DNA of 47,288 bases from Neoconidiobolus thromboides FSU 785 (lineage: Eukaryota > Entomophthoromycota > Entomophthoromycetes > Entomophthorales > Neoconidiobolaceae). Each line of letters begins with the position of its first letter. Positions within the stretch are counted from its first letter, which is position 1. The DNA lies in contig MU626412.1 in NCBI GenBank assembly GCA_025603075.1, forward strand, positions 1-47,288, given 5' to 3'. Positions 11,331-21,878 of the stretch are shown here, piece by piece. A program made the translations under genes and the position numbers. The notes under the pieces were generated by a model that saw only the letters and a list, made by a program, of their open reading frames with translations, ran no database searches and was not told the DNA's origin.

Positions 11331-13094
11331 TCACCATTCCTTTTGTAACTTTTCTTGAACGATTTGAATCAATAATAAATTGAACCCACTCATTGCTTTA
11401 GTCGCTGGGAACTTTGTCAATTCTTTTAAAAATTCAATACCTTTTTCAATATATTTTTCATTTCCTTTATAGTCACTTCTTTTCCCATATCTTAATATAA
11501 ACATAATAACACTAGCTAATGCTGGACAATTAATAGCTAATGTTAAATTTAAATGAGCATTAATGGAACTATCAATTAAAGTATGACATTTTAAAAAGAT
11601 TTGTTGAATTATAAAAGGGGTGAGGGTATCAAATGGTTTCTTAGGTGAGTACTCATTAGATTCATAATATTGTTTTTCATCAGATAAATGGAATTTTGTA
11701 GTAATTAATAGAAATTGTAAATAATCATAAAAATAGGTGAAAACATTTTGATATTGATTAATTATGAGTTTTATATTGGGATCGTTGATTTTTTTTATTA
11801 AAGTAAGCATTAAAACTTTATAGGTATTATATACTTTTGTTAATTGATATTGTAATTTGTTGAATTCTAAATCATAATTATTAGATTGATTGAACTTTAA
11901 TTTATTTTTTTCATTGATGAGTTTAAGATTGAAAAAGAAATTGGACATTATAAAATAATATTGAATTAATTTAAAATGTAAGAATTGTTGTATTAATTCA
12001 TTTTGTTTATTAAAATCAAATGAATTTTCAATTAACTTTTTTTTATAATAATTTTCCATTTTATTTAATTCAATAGAATATTGAGGTGCCATTAAATAAG
12101 TTCCAATATTTAAATAAGCTATTGTATAATAAAATGTTAATATACAATAAGTGTTTAATCTTTCTTCATTTTCAATATTATTTTTATACTTGATATGATG
12201 ATTTAAACCAATTGCCTGTGCCATTCTATTACATAAAAATAATAGATATTCTTTTTGTTGACCAATCCAGGGGAAACAAGGTATAGCTATAATTAAAATT
12301 AAAATTAATTGAATTAATTGTAAATTAGGTGGAATTGTAAGTATCTTTGAAATAAATATTGCTAATTTTGATTCAAAATAAGAAATCAATTGTTTAATAA
12401 TGGGAGTAGTTTCCATATGTAATAAACCAGCTAATAAAATAGTTGATTTTAAATAAAAATTACATGAATGAAAGTTAAATTGATTTGAATTAAATAAAGG
12501 TAATAATTTATTAACTTTAATAAAATAAATATTAATTGCTTGTTTTAATATTGGACCAATAGAATTAATCTTAGGTTCTGGACATGATTGAATTAATTTA
12601 TTATTTTTTTGATTTTTTTGATTAGCTAAATTTAATTTTTGAGTTATTAATAATAATAAGTTGAGACCTAAATTTGAATATTGTAAAGATGGATTTTGTA
12701 AAAAATTATATAAATTTTCAAAGATTGATTTACGTGGAAATTGATTGAATATTATTTGTATATTATAATTCATATTAGAATCTTTTAATATTTTAAATAA
12801 TTTTAATTCCTCATTTTTTGATTGAAATTTATTTTCATTTATATAAACAAAACTAAATACATTAATCTTATTTTTTAAATTGTCTTGATTTTTTTTATTG
12901 ATTTTTGTTTTATTATAAATTACTGTTCGATTGTAAGTACATGGAACATTTCTTTTAATACATTGATTACATGTTGGTAAATTTCGATCACATTTATAAT
13001 GATATTTAAAACATAAATCACATCGATGACCTTTTATTGATTGTTTGAAATGAGTTGAGGTGGTCATTTTATTAATATTAAAAACAAAAAACAA
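11331..13094 (-). CDS. Zn2Cys6 fungal transcription factor
   Basis: 587 residues from the first ATG; a second ATG at residue 10 (13067) is an equally good start. The N-terminal binuclear zinc cluster is complete: C25, C28, C35, C42, C45, C52 with spacing C-x2-C-x6-C-x6-C-x2-C-x6-C, followed by the basic linker YNRTVIYNKTKINKK. The rest is helical, leucine/isoleucine-rich and Asn-rich, as in the fungal-specific middle homology region of these activators. RMAQAIGLNHHIKY is the usual RxAxxxGL-type segment of that region. Such proteins are nuclear and bind CGG-type sites; no target can be named. There is no intron. It is a distant relative of the factor at 28026-29678. Confidence 0.88.
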   Translation of the reverse strand: MFFVFNINKMTTSTHFKQSIKGHRCDLCFKYHYKCDRNLPTCNQCIKRNVPCTYNRTVIYNKTKINKKNQDNLKNKINVFSFVYINENKFQSKNEELKLFKILKDSNMNYNIQIIFNQFPRKSIFENLYNFLQNPSLQYSNLGLNLLLLITQKLNLANQKNQKNNKLIQSCPEPKINSIGPILKQAINIYFIKVNKLLPLFNSNQFNFHSCNFYLKSTILLAGLLHMETTPIIKQLISYFESKLAIFISKILTIPPNLQLIQLILILIIAIPCFPWIGQQKEYLLFLCNRMAQAIGLNHHIKYKNNIENEERLNTYCILTFYYTIAYLNIGTYLMAPQYSIELNKMENYYKKKLIENSFDFNKQNELIQQFLHFKLIQYYFIMSNFFFNLKLINEKNKLKFNQSNNYDLEFNKLQYQLTKVYNTYKVLMLTLIKKINDPNIKLIINQYQNVFTYFYDYLQFLLITTKFHLSDEKQYYESNEYSPKKPFDTLTPFIIQQIFLKCHTLIDSSINAHLNLTLAINCPALASVIMFILRYGKRSDYKGNEKYIEKGIEFLKELTKFPATKAMSGFNLLLIQIVQEKLQKEW

Positions 13095-13973
13095 ACAAAT
13101 AAGAAAATAAATTGTAATTATTTTTTAATAAAAAAGGAAGCATAAAAACAATTAAGAGATGTAAAAAAGATTACGGAATTATTATTTTTAACTTGTACCA
13201 ATCAAAAGTAGAATAAGAATAAAAAGCTTAAGTAATGTTACAAGTAATAAATCCAATTTCACTTTTAAATTATTTTAAAAATAAATAATATTTTTATTAA
13301 TATTTTCATCTTTTTAATAAAATAATTTAATCTTTTAGAACCTTAATTTTAAAGTTGTTTTTTTCTATTGGAAATAACATTTAATAAACTTCAACTTAAA
13401 AAGGTAATAAGTTAATTGTTTTATTTTCAATTAATAATAATTTATATTAATAAAATAAACTAAAAAAATAATTTAAATTATTATAATAGAAAAAATACAT
13501 ATTAATTATTTCATTATTCAATTATTATGAGATTTCAATTAAATTTGGAAATCTATTTTTATTACTGAAAATACAAAATATATAAAATATATAAAAATAA
13601 GTTAATAAAGATAATTTATTTTATTAAATAAAATATAATCCAATTAAAATTATTATTTTTATTAATTAAATAGTGTTTGTTGTCAATGTCAATGTTTAAA
13701 CTTAAGTGATTAGATTTTATAAAATTAAATATTGAAATATATCTCAAAATGAAATAAAATTGCAATTAAATTCTGAAACTAATATATATACATATATTCA
13801 CAAAATATTTTAGGATTTATTTATTATATAATTTAAATATGTTTTTTATTTAGCATTTTATTTTTATTTTTTAAGTATTATTCTATTTGAGATGGAAAAA
13901 AGTTATTAGAATTAAATATAAAGATCTTTTTATTTTTGACATCTTTGAATTATTTTTAAAAAAAAGAGAATAT

Positions 13974-14070
13974 GGGGGGTATTTTTTTGACTTCACTTTT
14001 TGCATTTTTTAAGCGCTATTTGAGCAAAAAAAATTGCTAGTAAAATTCTTGGACAAAAAAATACATCCCC
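13974..14070 (+). mobile_element. MITE-like element, copy 5
   Basis: 97 bp, well preserved: GGGGGGTATTTTTTTGACTT at the left, core AAGCGCTATTTGAGC, and AAATACATCCCC at the right. Flanked by ATAT on both sides; the flanking symmetry extends to AGAATAT/ATATTCT. Confidence 0.85.
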
Positions 14071-14491
14071 ATATTCTAGAAATACTTGTATAATTAGTTA
14101 GCCAAAATCAAAAGTCAAAATGAGGCTTATGAAAAAGAAAAAATATTCAAAAATTCAATTCAATTATTTGATAAAACAATTACTCGTTTTTATTTAACTT
14201 CCTTGTAATTGTTATAATTCAATTTGAAAAAAGTTTTCTACTTTTATTAATATTCTAATATTATTCTATTATTAATTTGATTTAAAAATACACTCTCATT
14301 TGTATTCTGTCAATTGTTTTGTCAATTGGTTTCAACTTTTCACATTAATCTTATTCACCCAAATGACCTAAGCATTTTAAAAGCTTTTATTAACTAAGCC
14401 AATCAAACTAAATTTAATTGAACCAACAAAAACTGAAACATGTGAAAAGGAGATATTAAATTAAGTTAATAAATTAAGTTAAGTTTTTTTT

Positions 14492-14562
14492 ACTTTATAT
14501 TTTATATTTTATATTTTATACTTTATATTTTATATTTTATACTTTATATTTTATATTTTATT
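14492..14562. repeat. TTTATAT-based minisatellite in promoter/leader
   Basis: Heptamers TTTATAT are arranged in higher units of 28, 21 and about 21 bp, each opened by AC (ACTTTATATTTTATATTTTA...). It ends about 36 bp before the next ATG and may supply TATA-like sequence. Confidence 0.8.
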
Positions 14563-14597
14563 TTGCCTTTTTATTAATATATATATCAATAAAGACA

Positions 14598-16058
14598 ATG
14601 AAAACAATTACTTATAACCCAATGGAAACAAAAAGTTTAACTCGACGTCAATATTTGATGAATTTAATATCTCAATTTCCAATTTATAAATTAATTCAAT
14701 ATTTAATTTATTATATCTTAGGAGGTGGAGTTGCATGGAAGCTATTATCTTATATCCTCCCATTTATAGCACAAAAATTATTAAATCAAAGTATATTAAA
14801 AATTGATTCTATATTTATTAATGAATGTCAAGCTGATTCAATGATGATGTATACTAATTTATCTTTAGAAAAAGTGGGACCAGTACCAGTTACTATTAAA
14901 TTTGATGAGGAAGTGAAGTTTGGATTTATGAAAGATGGGGAAGTTAAAATATTTGGTTGTGTAGATATGCCTATATTAGAAGTTCAACCTAATATTAGAA
15001 ATATGAAAAGTATCGGATTAAAACTGAAGATTAAAGAAGTAGAATTAATGAGTGAATTTTGTAAATATATATTAAATGGAAGTTTAGATTGTGAATTATA
15101 TTTAATTGGGAAATGTAATATTTATTTATTTGGTTTAATACCAATTAAAAATTTGAACTTAAATAAAATTATATCAATTACAGGAATGAATTCATTAAAG
15201 GAATTAACAATCAATAAAATAAGAGTATTAAATGGAGATTTAAATAATATTTATTTAAATGTAGTATGTAATTTATTTAATCCTTCTTTATTTGAAATTG
15301 AATTTGGGCAAGTGAATTTTAATTTGTATTATAAAAATTGTAATATTGGGCATATTACAATGGAGAAGATGAATTTAAATTGTGATTCAAATACTTTAGA
15401 TTCCATGACTTATTTTCATCCATTAGAAAAAGATACATTAATTGCAGGTGAATTATTAAGTCAATTTTGTTCAGGAAAGGAGAGTGATATTGTTATTAAA
15501 GGAAATCATCCCAATTCTCACCCTATTCAATATTGGAAAGAGGCTTTAGAAGATTTATTAATTCCTTGTAAAATGATGGGTATTAAAGAAAAATTAATTA
15601 AATGTGCAAGACTACAATTAAATCCAAGTTCTTTATTATCAGGTATTTGGAATTCAGCTGCTCCTTCTAAATTAGAATTATATAATCCATTTGAATGTAA
15701 TATTTATATTAAAAAAATTGAATCGGATGTATTTATGAATAATAATAATAATAATAATAATCATATAAAAGACAATAATGATAATAATAATAACTTAATA
15801 ATACAAGATAATATTGGTAGTTTAATTAAAGATTTAAAATCACATCCACTATTAATGAATAGTAAAACAATTACAATATCTAGTCAAATGGATTTAAAAT
15901 TAAATTTAGATTTTCAAAAATATAAGTTATTATATAATGCTTTAATAAATAATCAATTATTATTTAATGTAGAAGCTAAAATAGAAGCTAATTTAGGTAA
16001 TTATCCTTGTGAAATTAATTATGTTCAACAAAATGTTCCTATTGATTTTGGATTATAA
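14598..16058 (+). CDS. Membrane protein with DUF3712-like domain
   Basis: Single exon, 486 residues. A hydrophobic stretch near residues 33-57 (LIQYLIYYILGGGVAWKLLS) is a probable N-terminal membrane anchor. From about residue 60 the protein is rich in alternating hydrophobic strands. Roughly residues 196-325 (ELTINKIRVLNGDL..., VNFNLYYKNCNIGHI, LLSQFCSG) resemble DUF3712, found in fungal vacuolar-membrane proteins such as yeast Tag1, whose repeats look like LEA/lipid-binding beta-sandwiches. A short Asn run (AAT-coded) interrupts it near residue 382. The fold family is a recognition from pattern only; the molecular function is unknown. Confidence 0.72.
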   Translation: MKTITYNPMETKSLTRRQYLMNLISQFPIYKLIQYLIYYILGGGVAWKLLSYILPFIAQKLLNQSILKIDSIFINECQADSMMMYTNLSLEKVGPVPVTIKFDEEVKFGFMKDGEVKIFGCVDMPILEVQPNIRNMKSIGLKLKIKEVELMSEFCKYILNGSLDCELYLIGKCNIYLFGLIPIKNLNLNKIISITGMNSLKELTINKIRVLNGDLNNIYLNVVCNLFNPSLFEIEFGQVNFNLYYKNCNIGHITMEKMNLNCDSNTLDSMTYFHPLEKDTLIAGELLSQFCSGKESDIVIKGNHPNSHPIQYWKEALEDLLIPCKMMGIKEKLIKCARLQLNPSSLLSGIWNSAAPSKLELYNPFECNIYIKKIESDVFMNNNNNNNNHIKDNNDNNNNLIIQDNIGSLIKDLKSHPLLMNSKTITISSQMDLKLNLDFQKYKLLYNALINNQLLFNVEAKIEANLGNYPCEINYVQQNVPIDFGL

Positions 16059-16173
16059 AAAAGAATAAAGTGAAAAAGTGTTAATCAAAGAGAAGAAGAG
16101 TGAAGAAAGAGTGAAGAAGAGAGATGAATAACATGTGATGTTGTTATAGTATTATGTAATATTATAAATGAAT

Positions 16174-16437
16174 TTAATTTTTAGGTAAATAAGTATATGG
16201 TATTAAATAAGCGGAATGATCCAATTGATTATCAGATAATGCTGAATGACGAAATTTAATGGAACTTTTATCTAGTGTAAATGATAATTGTTTGATTTCA
16301 GGTTCAAGGATAATGTTGGGTATATTTTTATCTTGTTTTAATTGAAAATAATCAAATAAATTAGATTTATATTTATAAATTATAATAATTATAAGTATTA
16401 TAAGTATTATTATTGATATTAATATATAAGTTATTAA

Positions 16438-16493
<56 letters not shown>

Positions 16494-17661
16494 TATTATC
16501 ATTGTTATTATTAATAATTACATTTGTATTATTAAATTTATCAACTTTTTTTAATAAATTTAAATCAATAATTTGGGTAAATTGATCTGCTATTCCTTTA
16601 TATCCACCAAAAGAATAAACTAAATAATTATTAAAATAAATTAAACAAGCATTTTCTTTCGATTCAAAACCTAATATGTGATATTGTTGCCATGTAAATG
16701 TTTTTAAATTAAGTTGATATAAATATTGAGTTTGATTTGAGTTGAGTTGAATAGTAGTATTAACAATATATTCATTAATTAAATATAGAGTATGATTATT
16801 TAAAATAATATTTTTAAAATCAGAAATTAAAGGTAATTTACCTTTGGGTTTTATTATACTTACTTTCTTTTGTTGAAAATTAATTTTTTTGATATTATTT
16901 AATGAATATGGTTGATCATCTACGTTATTTCCAGCAAAATAATAATATTCTCCTAATTTAATATTAATAAAAATTATAAATATTAATATTAATATTAATA
17001 TTAATTTACCTTGATAAAAAAAACTTTTTTGATTAATACCATAATCTACATTTACTTCTTCTTTCTTAATTTCTCCAGTTAAATAATTAAATTTAAATAA
17101 ACCCATAATAGGTTCAACTTTATCAAGCTTCATATTTGGTTGATTATATTCTCCATTTAACCAAATAAACTCATATTCATTTAAATCATTTTGAGCTATT
17201 GAAAATGAATTTATAAAAAATCGATTATTAATTACTTTTTCATTTAACAATTTAATAAACTTATTATTAAACTTCTCATCTATGGACCATACTTTCTTCT
17301 GAATATTAAACGATTGCAATATTGTATTATTACTTTGACCACCAAAAGAAATCAATTGACTTTTATTAACCAAAAATAGTTGATTATAAATCAAATCAAA
17401 TTTATCACCCAATTTATAATATTCTTTCCAATTACCTTTTGAATTACTTAATTTAAGATCTTCATTTAAATTTAATGAATATACTTTTTGATTTGGAAAA
17501 TAACTGGTAATAGAGGAATCAGCTACTCGACCGCCAAAGTAATAGATGGAAGTATCATGAAGAATACAACTACCACTGGACAGATGAAGATTGTTGAAAG
17601 ACTGAGAATACAAAAAGGGTAATAAAGTGAAGAATACATAAAGTATATTATGAAATTTCAT
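16174..17661 (-). CDS. Kelch-like type I membrane protein
   Basis: One open frame of 495 codons, but splicing 17661-17010 to 16952-16174 is preferred, giving 476 residues. The removed 57 nt start GTAAAT, end TTAG, are almost pure AT and would otherwise insert a hydrophobic (LI)n run into the middle of the domain. Residues 1-20 are a signal peptide (FHNILYVFFTLLPFLYSQS). Kelch-type blades follow, with repeated YYFGG, ISFGGQS, YYFAGN and VYSFGGY segments. Then come a long AAT-coded Asn run, one membrane helix (YILISIIILIILIIIIIYKY) and a tail of about 60 residues. Probably a surface or secretory-pathway beta-propeller; the partner is unknown. Converges with the DUF3712-like gene. Confidence 0.78.
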
Positions 17662-18160
17662 TTTATACTGTATAAATGATTAAAAATAGAAAAAAAGATG
17701 TTGAGTTTATTAATTGTGTTGATTATAATGAATATCATTTTATGTTCTATTAATATGTTCTATTGATATGTTCCATTAATATAAAATTTAATAACTTTTT
17801 AAATATTTTGTAAGATGTTAATTAATTGAAACTGAAAATTTTAATTAATTTGGAAATTATTTAAGTTTGAATAAGATTTGACTATGTCATCATATAGATT
17901 TTTTTATATCTAAAATCAATAAAAGCATTAATCTAATAAAATCTTAGTGTATTAAATTACTATTAAATTATGTAATTAAATTATGTAATTAAATTATATA
18001 ATTAAATTATATAATTAATATATATTAAATAATTTCAACAAATTTATTTCTAATATGAATTCAAAAACCTAATTTAAATAAAACGTAAGGAGATTAATCA
18101 ATTAACATTAAAGAAACGATTTATTTCTCTTATAACATATTAGAAAAAAATGGTCCCTTT
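17662..18160. other. Intergenic AT-rich stretch
   Basis: Between the Kelch-like gene start and the Dabb gene stop. It contains TTAAATTATATAA-type short repeats (about 17955-18030). No gene seen. Confidence 0.55.
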
Positions 18161-18734
18161 TTAAACTTCATAATCAATAGCTAAAGTTTCTATTAATTAA
18201 AAATAAATTTATTAGTAAGTATATCTTATAACTAAAAAAAGAAATTAAACTTACTATCTACTTCACAACATTCTTTAAAAGCAGTAGCTAATTCTACATG
18301 ATGAGGATGTTGAATATATTCTTTTAGATCCTAATATAATATACATAATATAAATTAAATTAAATTAAATTAAATTAAATAAGTGATAATAAATATAATC
18401 TTACCTCCATCGATTTTAATTCCACTACCAAAGCTATTGATAAAATGATAATTTAATATTTTTTCATTAAATTATTTTACTTATTTACTTACCATGAGTA
18501 TACCCTTTACCACGTTCTGTTAAATTTTTACCAAAACTGGACTTTTGAATGAGTGGTATATGTTGTTTCATATTATTGAAACCAGTACTCACTTTATTAA
18601 AAGTAGTAGCATTGAATTCGGATTTAAGTTGGAAGAGAACTTATAAGAGTAAATAAGAAGGGATTTAATTTAATATTGAATGTTATAATGTAACTATAAA
18701 TGTTAATGTAATTACCTAAATGATATAAAGTCAT
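18161..18734 (-). CDS. Stress-responsive A/B-barrel (Dabb) domain protein
   Basis: A five-exon gene: 18734-18716, 18639-18493, 18433-18405, 18330-18255, 18189-18161, giving 99 residues. Introns of 76, 59, 74 and 65 nt all obey GT-AG, and the last has TTACTAAT as a branch site. The joined protein begins MTLYHLVLFQLKSEF, has GKNLTERGKGYTHALVVEL across exons 2-3, EYIQHPHHVELA in exon 4 and ends LAIDYEV. This matches the complete Dabb fold, which usually starts with HIVLFKF, carries GYTHALVV and H-P-x-H, and ends VDYEV. Dabb proteins are small dimeric barrels, some linked to stress; the substrate here is unknown. Exons of 19 and 29 nt are notable. It is divergent from the next gene, 163 bp apart, probably sharing a promoter. 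Confidence 0.88.
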
Positions 18735-18897
18735 TATTTTTTAACTGATTATTGAAAATAAGATAAGAAAAATGAGTTTGAAATTTATTACGTTTTTTCA
18801 TTAATTTTCGCTTTTATTAATTCATTTTCAAGTTCTAATTTATGCTAAATTCTTTTTTTAAATTCTTCAATTGAATTCCTTTTTATTCTTTGATCAA

Positions 18898-19979
18898 ATG
18901 AAGCGCAAACATAGTTTAATAATGAAACAGGAAGAAATTGAAAATCATATCAATGAAATTAGTACCTCTGTTGTTAATGAATCTACATCAATTAATAATG
19001 AATCTACATCAATTACTAATGAAGCGGTGATAACACCCAATATAACTACTCAACCAAAAACTTCAGTAATTGAAGTTGATTCTAATATTCCATCAAATTT
19101 ATTAAAAGAAACGGAAACACTAATACTTGAAGATGATCAATTGATTTCGGAACTCATTGAACAAGATAATATAACAAATCAAAAACAAATAGAAGAACAA
19201 AAAAAAATGAGTAGTTATACACCTACACAATTGTTAAAGTCCAATTTTTTATTGATTCAAACAGAATTGAGAAAAGTAATTCATAATATTAATTTGGGTT
19301 ATAATTTATTAGCATTTGAATTATTGGCTAAAGTTACTGATCGAATTGTTAATAACTGTGTTGTTTTGGGTAAGCTTATTATTTGTATTAATATTATTAA
19401 ATTATTAAATTATCTTTATTCTTTATATATCCATATATATATTAGGTTTAACTGGTATTGAAAATCCATATCAAATTGATAAACCAGGGTTTTGGTTAGG
19501 CTTAAATAATTGTTGGTTATATTGTTTAAGTCGAATACCATTAGCTATTAATGAAGAACAAAAGATTAAATTAGAGCATCTGAATCATTTAAAAACAATG
19601 TTGATTAATTGGGGTGATGAATTGATTAAATATGGTTTATTAGATTATCAAATGGGTTTATGGCAATCTGATTTGTTAGAATCAATAGATTTGGCTATTT
19701 CTTTAATGAATCCTACTTTACCACCTCCACCACCTCATATTGATTTAAATAAAGTATTACCTAGTTTAGAAGCCTTGGGATTAAATATTCAAAATCCAGA
19801 TATAATTACAATAGATGATACAAATCCAATGGAAGAAAATTCCATTATGTTAAATGAAATGGATTTAAGGGAATTTGCTAATCAAATGATTAATTATCAA
19901 CATGAAGAAAAAGATAAAGAAAATCAACAAGAAGATAATATTTATCAAAATGAATTAAAAGGGAATCAAAATAATCAGA

Positions 19980-20050
<71 letters not shown>

Positions 20051-20227
20051 CAGATGAATAAGGATAATAATTTAACAAAGAATGATAATAAAAGTAATAA
20101 GGAGATAATAGAGATGGATAATAATTTAAATAGAAATAAAAGTATAGAAAGTGTAGAAAATAATAATAAACAAATACTAGATGAAGATAATTCTACTTTA
20201 TCTTCATTAACGGATGAAGAAAATTAA
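18898..20227 (+). CDS. Asn-rich conserved-looking protein, unknown function
   Basis: Model 18898-19369 joined to 19446-20227 gives 417 residues. The intron is 76 nt (GTAAGC...ATTAG) and the join reads VVLG-LTGIENPY. The first ATG in frame is 18898. The N-terminal ~100 residues are polar, with duplicated NESTSI. The middle (about 105-275) is a well-structured helical segment with many Trp and Cys (FWLGLNNCWLYCLSRIP, LINWGDELIKYGLLDYQMG, LWQSDLLE) that looks like a real conserved domain, though I do not recognise it. The C-terminus holds a proline run, an AAT-coded Asn run of about 23 residues and an acidic end. The (AAT)n tract at 19982-20050 is expected to vary in length. Confidence 0.72.
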
Positions 20228-20488
20228 AGATATTTAATAAGAAAAATTAAAATTATAATAAAAATTAAAATAAACTAAAGATGCTTAATAGAATTGAATC
20301 TTAATGCTTCTATCTAATTTTTGTTATTTTAATAGTTTGATTTTGAAATTGAAAAATAAGGGGATAGAATTAGAATTAGAAAGTTTATTAGCTTATCAGT
20401 TTTTAAAGATAAATATAAAGTTTAAAACAATAATAATAAATATAGAAATTAACAAGAGATCAAGTTCAACATATAAAAGAATGATTAT

Positions 20489-20580
20489 GGAGATGTTTTT
20501 TGTTTCAAAATTGTATTAGTAATTTTTCTACTCAATAGCACTTGAAAAATTGAATAGTAAATGAAATTTAAAAACTTTTA
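20489..20580 (-). mobile_element. MITE-like element, decayed copy 14
   Basis: GGAGATGTTTTTTGTTTC, then TTGTATTAGTAATTTTTCTA, CTCAATAGCACTTGAAAAAT and AGTAAATGAAAT follow the family layout in reverse orientation. The right terminus is lost. It lies between the 3' ends of two convergent genes. Confidence 0.55.
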
Positions 20581-20715
20581 CATTTTAAAACTTGAAATTT
20601 ATTTTTATTTTTTATTTTCCTTTATTCCATATTAAAATCCACTTTAATTCTTTATTCATACATATTAATTAAAGTATTAAAATGAATAACTATTGACTTA
20701 ATGTTATCAATATTA

Positions 20716-21691
20716 TTATTTCCTTTTTTCTAGATTCTCTTTATTATTATCTCCACTATCATCTTTATCAACTAAATCATTAGAATTACTTTTTGTACTA
20801 GCTTCATTTAATAAAGTAATTGGTGTACTATAAAAATTAGTAATTGGTACAAATGGTAGTTTTAGTTGCTTAGAGTTATTTCCTGATAAATTGAGATTTC
20901 TTTTATTGTTGTCTTTAATCTCATTACTATCTCTTTCTTGTTTAGCTTTAATAATTGAAAATGGATCTTCATCAGTTACATTTGAGTCATTAGATTCAGT
21001 ACTTACTAGTACTTTTTCAATAGTATCAAATGGATCAGATGTCAATAACTCTGGATTTTTTGAATTGAAGATATCGTCTTCTAACAATTTTAAATTTTGT
21101 TTAAACTCATTATTTTCAGGTATTTTTGGTTGTTCTAATTGTTTATTCACTTCTTCTTCACTTTGTTGTTTTTCTATTCTTTCTTTTTCTTCTTCTTCTT
21201 CTTCTTTTTCCTTTATTTTTTGCTTCTCTTCTTTAGTAAATTTAGGAAGTTTACTACTACATTTATCTTCACATTCTAACATACTATAAAAAGGTACACA
21301 TCCTCCACAACCACCATAAATAGCTAATTTACATACTCGATATTTGAAATCAAAATAATAACCTGGGATAGCTGCCCTACAGTTACCTAATTTCATTCGA
21401 ACATAGCAATTTAAATCTCTATTTAATTTAAAGTAATGAAATGTTATTAACTCTTATTTTCTTATAAAATATAGTTATTAAATTACAAAGATTTTTCTAA
21501 GGCAGTAGCATTATTTGGTATCTCTCCATAACAGTGTTGTACATTGAATTTGGGTTTTGTGATACTATTATCGTTAATGTTAAAAAATTTATCAAGTATA
21601 ATGTAGATTACCTTTCAAATTCCATTCTTTTTGTTAAGCTTACAGCCAGCATAAAATTAAGGAAATAGGAAATAAATATATAGAATTTCAT
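20716..21691 (-). CDS. Secreted Kunitz/BPTI-like domain protein 1
   Basis: Exons 21691-21612, 21564-21487 and 21418-20716 give 286 residues; introns are 47 and 68 nt. Residues 1-20 are a signal peptide ending in a dibasic KR (21-22), a likely Kex2 site. Six cysteines C57, C66, C82, C90, C102, C106 have spacing 8-15-7-11-3, against 8-15-7-12-3 in BPTI, with GNCR, GYYFD and IYGGC at the matching places. The P1 position after the second cysteine is R67, which in known inhibitors favours trypsin-like proteases. Extra cysteines C38 and C93 could form a fourth bridge. N45-A-T is a glycosylation sequon. After the domain comes a charged Glu/Lys coiled-coil-like tract, then a polar tail. Tandem paralogue of the next gene. 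Kunitz domains are rare in fungi. Confidence 0.82.
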
Positions 21692-21878
21692 TATTGTTTT
21701 TTTATATCCTTAATAATCAACATAAAAAGAAAATGTTCAAAGTATTTTATTTTATTATTATTATTATCCAGATCATCAATGATAGCCAAATGTTTCGATT
21801 TTAAACTAAATCAACAGTAAAAAAAAAAATTTAAAAAGCTATTTTTATTGAAATAACATTCAGTATTTCATTTCCTAT

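Larger units (their letters stand above)
13095..14597. other. Gene-free stretch between divergent genes
   Basis: Shared upstream region of the Zn-cluster gene (minus) and the DUF3712-like gene (plus). It holds MITE-like copy 5 (13974-14070) and a heptamer-based minisatellite (14492-14562) just before the plus-strand ATG. Nothing else recognised. Confidence 0.6.

Noticed and set aside
19890-20078. Minus-strand poly-tyrosine frame
   Set aside because: Antisense reading of the AAT-coded Asn run of the gene at 18898-20227.
20304-20519. Plus-strand frame of 71 codons
   Set aside because: Low-complexity, lacks an ATG at its start and its end lies in the decayed element copy 14.
20891-21289. Plus-strand Ser/Leu-rich frame of 132 codons
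   Set aside because: Antisense shadow of the Glu/Lys- and Asn-rich tail of Kunitz-like gene 1.
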